From: an uncultured Planctomycetaceae bacterium
Lineage (GTDB): Bacteria; Planctomycetota; Planctomycetia; Pirellulales; Pirellulaceae
Direction: 5' to 3'
NCBI GenBank assembly: GCA_903927685.1
Contig: CAIYOB010001307.1
Span: 1-13,381, forward strand
Length of the DNA stretch: 13,381 bases
Shown here piece after piece: positions 1 to 10,100 of this stretch (the first letter of the stretch is position 1; the number at the start of each line of letters is the position of its first letter). The position numbers and the translations under genes were made by a program. The notes under the pieces were generated by a model that had not been told where the DNA came from, did not search any database, and saw only the letters and a list, made by a program, of their open reading frames with translations.

Positions 1-1133
1 AGCGCGTCCTCGCCCGCATCCACGGCGGGACTGTTCGCCAGCAGGGCGTGCGTCGGCACCGGCCCGTGAGTCGCTTGCAGCGGTCCCAGCCAGGGGGCCA
101 GGGGCGCAGAGGCGGTGCCGGCCTGATCGCCCGGTCTCCAGAGCCCGTCCAACCGGATCAAGTCGCCCGCCGCGTGGGTGCCGGGCAAGGTCCCGTTTTG
201 GGCGCGCAGCACGGTCAAGGTGCGTCCCACGAGCTGCGTTACCAGCAGTTCTTCGCTGCCGATCAGGATGGAAAACGGCACGGGCGGCAGAAGGACGTCG
301 TCGGAGATCTCGGTTTGGGTCTCGTAGAGACTCAGCGCGGCCGCGAGCGTCGTCCAGGCCGCCGGGCGGACGCCGATCACGTTGTGGCCTTGGGAGACGA
401 AACGCCCGGCCAGGTCGGCGGGCCCCGAAGAAGCCGTGTTCGCGGCCACGAGCGAGTTGCCCAACTCGACTCGCCCCAGGTTGTCCAGGCCGCCGCCCCG
501 GCCGGCCGCATTGGCGGCGAGCGTGCTGCTGACAAGCACGACCTGCCCGGCCGCGTCGTTCCGGACCCCGCCGCCATCCCCGGCCGCCGTGTTCCCGGAC
601 AGCGTGCTGTTCCGAATCGCCACCTCGCCGCCCAGATTCAGAATGCCTCCGCCTTCGGCCAGGGCGGTGTTCCCGGAGATCGTGCTCTGGGCCACGGTGA
701 CGTACCCGCCTTGGTTGGCAATGCCGCCGCCGCTGGCCGCCGTGTTGCCGACGATCACAGTCCGTTCGACCGACAGGTGGCCGCGATCGACGTACACGCC
801 GCCGCCCAAGCCCGCGCTGTTTCCGCCCGTCACGGTCAGGCTCAGGAGCCGCAGTCGGCCCTCCGGATGCACCGCCAAGACCCGCTCGGCCCCGCCGCTG
901 AGCGTGGTGCCGGCGGCCCCCTCGCCGACGAGCAACAGGGGGCTATTCACGTCCAAGCTCTGTGCCAGGTGGTAGGTTCCGGACGGCAGAAAGACCGTGG
1001 CGACACCCGGCGCCCCGTCGGCTTCCATGACGGCCGCGCGGAGCGTCACCTCGCCCGGGATTCCCGTATCGACGAGGCCGTCGCCGGGAAGGAGATCGGG
1101 CCTGTCGGCCGTCGAATTGACGGCGAACAAACG
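1..1133 (-). other. Beta-helix unit 3 (partial), one inserted module
   Basis: Residues 3062 to the window edge. The head is FAVNSTADRPD...EVTLRAAVMEA. Four or five beta-helix turns follow (GGGVYVDRG, GGGIANQGG, STISGNTALAEGGGILNLGG). The end is a choice-of-anchor Q segment split by module R11: GHNVIG before it, and PGDQAGT, LGPLQ, LLANSPAVDAGED after it. The unit is cut by the window end. Confidence 0.75.
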
Positions 1134-4100
1134 CGCTTCCACAGCGCCGATATCGAGCCGCGGGACCGCATCGCCGTTGCCGTCGGCAAATCGGTTTGCC
1201 CCCCGCGCGTCGGTCAGCAACAGCACGTTGTCCCCGGCGACGTGAGGCCCGGCCGCGGTCGTGCCGTTGACGCCACGCACCACACGCCACGCCATGACGC
1301 CGTTGCCGTTGGTCGTCACCTCGGTCACTTGCATTTCCTCCTGGCCGACCCGGATGACGAAGGGCACTGGCAACTCGCCCCAGACCGCACGGACGGTGAT
1401 CTCCGTTTGCGCGGGGTCCGTGACGGGAGCGGCCAAGAGCGTGCCGCGTCCGTGGAAGCCTTCGCTGAGTCCGTCGCTTCCGTACAGCAGGCTGGCGTCA
1501 GGCAAATGCGCGCCGGGACTCGTCCGTTGGAAGCCGCGCTGCACGGTCAGGAGGCCGTGGACTCGGTCGACGCCGGTGACCAGCATCCGTTCATCGCCCA
1601 TGCGCACCACGAACTGCCCGGCAGGCAGGCCGGACACGTCGTCCACTTGAAGGAGCGTCCCGTGGCCGAGCGGGGCCAGCACGGGGTGTCCCTGCGCGGT
1701 CGTGCCGAACTGACCGCGTTGGACCGTCAAGGTCAGGGCGTCCGCATCGACCGCGGTGACGCGCATCCGTTCCGTTCCCACCTGCACGAGAAACGGCGCC
1801 GGCGGGAAGTCCGAGGCTCGGGCCACGTTCAACAGCGTGGCCTCGGGACCGACGGGACTGCCACAGAGAATTGTCAAAGCGGAGTCATGTTCGGCCACCG
1901 CCGTGCCAAACGCGCCCCGTTGGACGGTCAGCACGTTGTTCGCGGTATCGACGGCCAGGACTTCCAGCAATTCGTCTTCGATGCGAATTAAGAAGGGAAC
2001 GGGCGGGTAGGCCGCGGCGTTGTCGACGGTCAGTGTCTGGTCCGCGGCGAAAACATGGGCCGCCAGGTGCGTCGGGGGTGCGCCGGGCACGACGGCCATC
2101 AGCAACGGGGTCTGGAAGCCAAAGGTCGCGCTCAGACCGGTCGCAGCCGCGGTCTGCAGGCCCTTCAAGCCGGCATGGCTGCCGCGTTCGAGCAGCGGGC
2201 TGCCCGGCAAGGGGGTGAATGCGAGGGCCGAGCCATCGCGGTCCAGCAGTCCCAGTCCTGATTCAAACCAGCCGGCCACGATCCCGTTGTAGGCAACCAG
2301 GGAGTGGTTCGGGTGCGCCACGGGCACGGTCCCGCCCGCACCACGGGCCACGAAAAAGGTGTTTCCGTTGACGGCCACGACCAACAAGTCCTCGGCGGTC
2401 GTGGTTCCGTTGGCCACGTGGCTGACACGGATCCCAAACGGGGCCTCGGGGAAGCCGGATGCGTCCGCAACACGGAATTCCGTGCCGGTGGAAGTCAATC
2501 CCTGCGGCTCGATGAGTTCCGTTTGGCGAACCACGGGGAACAGATCGGAAGCTCCGTGCTTGTCGCCGGGCATCCACAGCCCGATGCGGCTCCAGGTGAC
2601 CGCAGCGCCGCCGGGATGAACGCTCGGTGACGTGCCGTCCTGGCCGCGCAAGACCGCCAGCCCAAAACCCCTGTCCTCGGCGAAAACAGCGGTGACCAGC
2701 ATTTCCTCGTCGTGAAGCACCAGGTGCTCGTCGAGATGACTGACTCGGAGCTTGAACGGCACCTCCGGGAAGAGCGCGATATTCGGGCTGTCGGAAAGAC
2801 CTTCGATCTCCGGCTCCAGGTGGAGCGTCGTCGCTGATTCATCGACGCCGGACGCGACCAGATGCGCCTTGGCGACCGAATCAACGCCGATCAGGTTGTG
2901 GCCGCCGGATCGGACCGCGGTGCTGCGGCTCCAGGTCACCAGGCAGTTGTCGGGATGCGCGACGGGCGTGGTACCGCCCCGCCCGCGCAGGACCCTGAGG
3001 CTGATCCCCTGCTCGTCGGTCACCACGGCGGTGACTTCCAGTTCCTCGCTCTGAACCTGCCCCTGGCCGTCGCGTTGGCTGACGCGGACCGTGAACGGCG
3101 TCGAGGGGAAGAAGCCCTGCACATCCGACAGGCGCAGGGAGTCCTGCGTCGGGCTGAGGCCCGCGGGGGCGTCGAGGCTTGCGAGGGCTACGGGAGCGAC
3201 TTCGGCCGCCAGGAAATCACGGGACACGACGAGTCCCGGGCGGGCCCACGAGACCAGGGCCTTATGGGGATGAGGAATGGGCCATTGCCCGTCCTGACCC
3301 CGCATCACCGTCAGTCGGTCGCCGTCGACCGCGGTGACCAGCAGCTCCTCGTCGTGGAGCTGCACCTGTTCGTCCCACCAGCTAATGCGGATCCGGAAAG
3401 GCAGCTCCGGGAAATCGCCTTCGACGTTCGACAGACGCAACCAGGACTGCGTCGGGCTGAGGCCCTCGGGGGCGTCGAGATAAGCGCGGCTCACCGGGTC
3501 GCCGGCAAAGCCCATGATCTCCTGCGCGTGGCTCCCGTCCCCGGCGACGCTGTCGGCCAGCACGGTGTTCTGGAGGAAGAGCGTGGCGCCCGTGGGATTG
3601 GCGATTTCCGTCCAGATTCCGACCAGTTCTTCGTCCAACGCCTCCCAGGCTTCCAGCGTGGCGCCATTGTACACGTCGAACCAGGGGTGGTGCGCGAGCG
3701 GGCCGGTCCAAATCGCGACGCCGCCGTCGATGCTGTTGCTGAGGAACGTGCTGTTCTCAATCACCGTCGGCTGCACATAGGGGTGCAGTTCATTGTGGAG
3801 CACGCCGCCGTACTTGCCGGCGTGCCAGGGACTGTTGCCCGCCCGGTTATTGAAGAATGTGCTGCCGCTGATGGTCAACGACCCGGCGATGCCGTACACG
3901 GATTGCCCCGGCGCGTGTCTCGCCCGCGCCGTGCCGTTCCTGCCCCGTTCGACGCTCAGCAGGCCCGTCCGGGCGTCGAGCGCGGTGACGGTCATGACTT
4001 CGTCGTCCACGAGGAGGTCCAACGGCAAGCGGTAACGGCCCAGGACTCCCGCCTCGTCGACACGCAGGTAGTCGACCAAATCCACCGGGGCGGAGACCGC

Positions 4101-7100
4101 GTGCGGACGGGCCGAGGTGGGGCTTTGCCCGCGCACTACACGGAGCGCGTCGCGGAAGAAGTCGACGGACGTGACGCTCACCAACTCGCCGTCGATCGTG
4201 AGATTCAACGGGAGGGGCAGGCCCGACAGGATCGAGGCATCGTTCACAAAAACGGTGGTCTGCTCGTGATTGACGGCAGCCGCCAGGATCAGGTCGCGCT
4301 GGGCGAGCGACGTCAGCCGCGGGTTTTGTGCCCGATTGTAGATGGCTCCGCCCCAACCCGAGTTCCCCGCGGGCGTGTAGTTCTGCACGAACGCGCTGTC
4401 GGTGACCGTCACGGTTCCGGAGTAGTTCATCAGGGCGCCACCGGTCGTGACGGCCCAGTTCGTGTCGAACGTGCAGCCCGTGATCGTCAGGCGGGCATCC
4501 AGGCCGGCGTTGTAGATGGCGCCGCCGTCGTGGCTGTGACGGTTGCGCGCGAGCCGAACGCCCGACAGGAAGACTTGCCCCTCCTGGTTGTAGATGCCGC
4601 CCCCGATCCCCTTGTCCGCCCCGTTGCCGACGCTCGTGAGATTCCCGGAAATCTCACCACCGGAGACCTGCGTCACGCCCGTGGGTGCGTTGTAGATCCC
4701 GCCGCCGCCGAAGGATGCGCCATTCTCAGTCACTCGCGAGTCCTGGATCCAAAGCGACGCCGTGTTGTAGATTCCGCCGCCCAGCGCCAGTCCGACGGTG
4801 CCCGTCGCGGCGACCCCATTGCCCTCGACGCGGCTGCCGCCTTCGATGCGCAATTCGGCGGCGTTGAAGATCCCCGCTCCGCGGAAGTCGGGATGCCCGC
4901 CCGTATTCCCGCGCACGCGGCTCTGCTCCGTAATGGTCGCGATTCCACCGGCCACGTACAGCCCGCCTCCCTCCGGATGCTGGATGGCCGGGAGCTGAGG
5001 CAGGTCGGGCCGGGGGACGCCGGTGCTGTTGACCGCAATTTCGCTGGCCCCGGCCACAATCAACTCGCCCGTGGCGAGGTAGATCCCGCCGCCTTGGTTG
5101 CGGGCGACGTTGGCCCCGAGGTACGTCGCACCGTCCAGCCGCACGCGGCCCGACTCGATGAACAGGCCGCCGCCCTGCAGGGCGGCGCCGCCTTCGATGC
5201 GGCTCCCCACGATCGTCACCTGTCCGTCGCGCGTGTAGATCGCCCCGCCCAGGTCGGCCGTAAGGAGGTACTCGCCGTAACTCGGCCCGCCCATCGTCAC
5301 GTCGCTCATGACCAGCGTACCGCCGTCGTTGAGAATTCCACCGCCCCGTACGGTCCCGTCGGCACCCGTTCCCGGGGCGAAGCCGCCGCCGAGGAAGAGC
5401 GACTCCAGCTGCACGCGCGAGCCGGGGTGGATGTGGAGGATGCGGTCCCACAGGCCGGTGCCGTTGAGAGTGCGAGTGAAACCGTCGATCCGCGTCGCGA
5501 GCGGGCCGCGGCCTCGGATCGTCAGGTTTCCGTAGAGGTCCAGGTCGCCGGAGGCCGCGGCATCCTCGCCGGCCCCTTGGATCGCCATCCCCAGGTCATC
5601 AAGGGGAACGGAGAACATGATCGCGCTTTCCAGCACGCCGCCGGGAGCGCCGGGTGCCGCGTGCCATCCTGCCAGAGCGTTCAGTTCGCGGACGGCTCCG
5701 CGCAGCGACACCTGATCCCCCGGCGACTCCGGGTCGCTATCCACCCGCCCATCGCCCAGCGGAGTCGAATCCAGGACGTCCCCTGCCGTATTGACAAACA
5801 GCGTCCCGAACTCGAACGCCCCAATATCCACGGTGGCAACGGCATCGGCACTGTCGAGGGGATCGAGTCCGTCCAGCAGCCGCGCTGCGCCGCGCTGATC
5901 CGTTTCGGAGATCGCCCCGTTGTCTCCCGCGTCGATCGCCGGACTGCCGGCCAGCAGTTGGTGGGACCAAGCCGCACCGCCGTTGTCCTGCAGAGGCCCC
6001 AGGTGCGGGTCGAGGACCGGAAGCTCCCCGACGCCGCCCACCTGATCGCCATTGGCACCGGTAGGATCGAACCCCGTAGCCGAACTGCCGTTGCCCACCA
6101 GGTTGTGTCCCGCGGACGCAAAATGGCCGCTGGCGTCCGCGGACCCGGTGTTCGTCGCGACCAGCGTGTTGCGCAGGTGCGTCGCGCCGGCGCTGGCGAT
6201 CCCGGATCCCGCTCCGACAGCCCCGTTGCCGGCGATCGTCACATTGACCAGCGAGGCCATGCCGGCGTTGGCGAGGCCCCCGCCGTCCGCGGCGGCCGCG
6301 TTGCCCGAAATCGTGCTATCGGTCAGCAAGAGCGTGCCGCCGGAGGCATTGAAGATCCCACCCCCGTGCCCCGCCGCGGCCGTGCTGCCGGCCACCGTCA
6401 CACGGTTCAACGTCAATTCACCCGCATTCCAAACCGCGCCGCCGTCGCCGACCGGAAGATCGCCGCCGAAAATCATCAGGTTCGAGATGGCGACGGCACT
6501 GCCCGCGTGGACGGCGAACAGCCGGATGCGAGGCGTCAGGGTGGTCGCCAAGGTAATCGTGAGGACGCTGCCGTCCGCGGGCCCCGCGATTCGCACGTCG
6601 GACGTAATGGTCAGCGGCTGGGACTCCGACAAACGAATGATCCGGTCGCTCCAGGGCAAGTTGAACTGAATCAGGTCCGGGCCCGGAGTCGTGTTGGCCC
6701 GTGCAATGGCCCCCCGCAGCGTGACGACCTGGTCCGTCCCCGGCCCGTCGTCACTGCTGTTGACCAAGATCGGTGGATTACCGGTCTCGTTGTGGGGCAC
6801 CACGGTGACTTGAAATACGTCCTCGACGAAGGCTCCCGCGAGGTCCGTCGCGCGAACGCGAATCGTCGCTGTTCCGGTCTGGTTGCTGGTAACGGCGAGC
6901 ATCAGTTCTGAACCCGAAAGGGTGGCCGCTACGAGACTGCTGTTGGTGTTCTGGCCAATCGAAAACGTGAGTTCGTCACCCGGATCGGAATCCGCAAACA
7001 CATCCGACAAGTCGAGCGTCAGGGCTGGCGAGTTCGTCTCCCGCTGGCGGTCGGGAAGCGGAGTGACGATCATCGGCGGGGTGTTGCCGCCACCTGCGGC

Positions 7101-10100
7101 GCTCACCTGGATGGTGACCGTCGCGACATTGCCGGCATGGGCGCCATCGTGGGCGAGATAGGAAAATGTATCAAGACCCGTGAAATCCGTGTGGGGGACG
7201 TACCCGAAGGCCCCGTTGGCGTTCAGGTAGCTTAAGGTGCCGTGAGACGGCGTCGCCTGCAGCACGGCGGTGAGAGGATCGTTGTCGGCGTCGCTGTCGT
7301 TGGCCAGCACGCCCGCCGCAGCCACGATGAGTGCCGCGCCCTGAGTGACCGAATAGCTGTCATTCGCAGCCAGCGGAGCTTGGTTGGGGGGCGGCGGTGC
7401 GGCGGTGACGTTCAAGGTCACCTCGGCCACGTTACTGTTGTCGAGCCCGTCATGGGCGACGTAGCTGAAAGCGTCCGTACCAGTGAAGCCCGCACCGGGC
7501 ACATAGCGGAAGGCCCCGTCCGGATTGAGGTAAGTCAGCGTGCCGTGGGACGGGCCCGCCTGCAGGACCGCGGTCAGCGGATCGTTATCGGCGTCGCTGT
7601 CGTTGGCCAGCACGCCTGCCGCAGGCACCGTCAGCGCAGTGTTTTGAGCCAGCGTGTAGCTGTCGCTGACGGCGGTTGGGAAGAAGTTGGTGCCCGGCGC
7701 GGGAGTCGTCACGTGCAACACGACCGTCGCGACATTGCTGCCGGCCAGTCCGTCGCTGACCGAATAGGTGAAGCTATCCGAGCCGACGAAGTTGTGGACC
7801 GGGACATAGGTGTAGGTGCCGTTTCCGTTCGGGGTGAGGGCGCCGTGAGCCACGCCGGAGACGATCGAGACGACCAGGGGGTCTTCGTCCAGGTCATCGT
7901 CATTGCTCAGGAGATCTGCCGTCGAAAAGGTCGAACAGGCATTTCCGGGCAGGGACAACTCGTCGGCCATGGCGACAGGTGGATGATTGACGACATTCAA
8001 CGTGACTTGGACGACGTCACTGATCGTCATGGCGTCATTGGCCCGGTACGCAAACCCGTCGGAGCCCAGAAAGCCGCTGGCGGGCGTGTACGTGAAAGAA
8101 CCCTCGGCCGCCAGCGTCAATGTGCCGTGCGAGGGCGCAACGGCCAGCAGGGCGGTTAAGCTGTCCGCATCTCCATCGGTATCGTTGGCCAACACGCCTT
8201 GGGCCGCGGCGATGGAAAGCGTGCCGTTGCGGCTTACGGCGTAGGTGTCGGCGACGGCTTGCGGAGCATCGTTGACAGCGCTGACCGTGACGGCGAATTC
8301 ATCCTCGGCCGCCGCGCCCTGGGAATCGGTGGCGTTTACGCGGATGTGGACCACGCCGTGCTGGTTGGCCGCATAACTCAGGGTCAAGCTCGTGCCGGAC
8401 AACGATGCCGTGATGATCGCCGGCTGATCGTTGGCGGCCAGGGAAAGGACCAACTGGTCCCCCAGAGCCAGATCCTCGTCAGCAAAGACGCCTGCCAGCG
8501 CGATGGTCGTGACGCCTGCGTCCTCGTCCACGGTCAGATCCGCGATCGGATTGACGACCGTTGGGGCACGGTTGGCGGGACCGCCTACCACTTCGCCGCT
8601 GATCGCGAAATTGAACAAGGACTCGTCCGCGTCGTTGGTCGCGAAGGAGACGGAGCCGCTGAAGTTCCCGGCCAGTGTCGCGCCAAGGCGGAGGGTGAAA
8701 CTGGTGCTGCCGCCCGCGACTACCGTGGCGGCAAAGGGCGTCAAGAGCGTAACGCCGGTCGGGAGGGCCAACGACGCCGGATCTAACGTCAACACGCCAT
8801 CGCCCGTATTGTGGATGGTGAACGTCTTGTCGACGGGCGCGCCGACCGACGTCGTGTCGAAAGACACACTGCCGGAATCGTCGTACACCTCTTGCACAGT
8901 GCCGGACGAGTCTGGAGACCGCACACTGATTTCCGGCTGCGGCGAGTCGACATCGCCGTACAGCCAAAATCCGAACGGACTCTCGTCCGGATCGTTGCTC
9001 GCGAAAGAAACGGTCCCATGAAACTGCCCACCGCTGGTCGCGTCCAAACGTAAGGTGAACGTCGTCGAAGCGCCTGCCGCCACTGTACCGGCAAAGGGGG
9101 GCATCAGGCTGAAGCCGGCAGGCCAAGACAAAGACGCGGGCTCCAAGACCAGCACGCCATAGCCTGTATTGTAGATGGTGAAGGTCTGCTCGACCGACGT
9201 GCCGAGGGACGTACTCCCGAATGACACGCTTCCAGAACCATCGTCGATCTCCTGCTCGTAGCCGTTCTCGTCCAACGTTCGCACACTGATCTCCGGCGGC
9301 GCGTCCGCAATCGTAATGCTGGCCGACGAAGGGCTCCCCACCGTGTAAGCGGCGGCCCCGCAACTGCAACAGCATCCGCCGTCTGTGTCGTCCCTCAGCG
9401 TTACAACCGCCGTCTCGCTCGGCTCCGTTTCGTCGTCAAGGATGGCTGTCAGATCGACCGTAACGCTGCTCTGCCCGGCCGGAATAACCACGATACCTTG
9501 GGTGACGAAGGAGTACGTGTTGTAGTCAAAGAGACTGCTGAGCGAAACGTTTGACGAGAGCGTGTAGTCGTTGTAGGACGGCGAGGAGTAGTCGAAGGTG
9601 CCCGTGCCGCCAAGTTGGAAGCTGAGTGCCAGCGGGTGGCTCAAATCGGTTTCGCCCGAACGGCCAAAAGTGAATCGGCCGAGGTCCGCCGTCTCGTTTG
9701 GTCCACGCTCGGCAGCCCCGGAGTCGGTCGCCTCGACCGTCGCCGCCCACTGATCGTTATCGGCAATTGTGATCGTCGCGGACGACGGGCTGGACACCGT
9801 ATAGTCGCCGCCACCACAACTGCATCCGCCGCCGCTTCCGTCCAGCAGCGTTAGGGTGGCGGTTTCCAACACTTCTTTTTGATCGTCGTTGACGGGCATC
9901 AGCGTTACGATGACGCTCGTCTGGCCGGCGGGAATCGCGACCGTGCCCAGCGTTACGTAGGAGTACGTGTTGTAGTCAAAGAGACTGTTAAGCGAAACGT
10001 TTGACGAGAGCGTGTAGTCGTTAGATGACGGCGAGTAGTAGTCGAAGGTGCCCGTGCCGCCAAATTGGAAGGTCACTAGCAAATCCTGGCCGTCCGCCGC

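Larger units (their letters stand above)
2286..3485 (-). repeat. Inserted beta modules R3-R6 (long type)
   Basis: R3 is residues 2278-2359 (3240-3485), R4 2378-2464 (2925-3185), R5 2484-2577 (2586-2867) and R6 2599-2677 (2286-2522). The pattern is L.PT...LRLSDV.GFFP..PF..RVS, an extra hairpin of about 7-9 residues, then EELLVTAV, a variable turn, L.V(L/M)RG..G....HP....VTWSR. R3-R5 end in the same V(S/T)W(A/S)R segment. Host beta-helix pieces (SGGHNLIG, PGDKHG) lie between R4 and R5 and after R5. Confidence 0.7.
1134..5810 (-). other. Beta-helix unit 2, interrupted by ten inserted modules
   Basis: Residues 1503-3061. The head is FVNTAGD...GDQVSLRGAVRELN. A long run of GGGIYN / GGAIYN turns (PMP-like parallel beta-helix) follows, then scattered choice-of-anchor Q pieces: SGGHNLIG, GDKHG, LPGSPLLERGS, LTDARGANR and DIGAVE. 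Modules R1-R10 separate these pieces. About 750 of the 1559 residues belong to the inserted modules. Confidence 0.75.
6765..8579 (-). other. Ig/cadherin-like repeat array
   Basis: Residues 580-1184 form about six domains of roughly 100 residues. The first and last are of the AP.V...I.D...DEDAG / FADSDPGDELTFSI type. The four between (about 683-779, 780-879, 880-978, 979-1081) are cadherin-like repeats with LANDSDADNDPL, PSHGTL and FTGTDAFSYVAHDG signatures. The Asp-rich loops would fit calcium binding. The second of the four (LLSNDDDLDEDPL) is the most diverged. Confidence 0.8.

Noticed and set aside
48..1991. Plus-strand open frame of 647 codons
   Set aside because: Same antisense frame and composition as the longer one; it mirrors the module repeats of the minus-strand gene and has no convincing start signal.
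153..4292. Inserted modules as inteins
   Set aside because: They have no Cys/Ser splice junctions, no His-Asn ends and no Hint or endonuclease motifs, and are far too short.
2862..6911. Plus-strand open frame of 1349 codons
   Set aside because: It is antisense to the giant gene, rich in Arg, Gln, Val and Asp without any recognisable domain. The minus strand reads as clear known domains with a ribosome site, so this is a by-product of high GC codon use.
6765..8579. CRISPR-like or satellite repeats
   Set aside because: The regular spacing of about 300 bp comes from protein domains in a coding frame; there are no short identical repeats with unique spacers.
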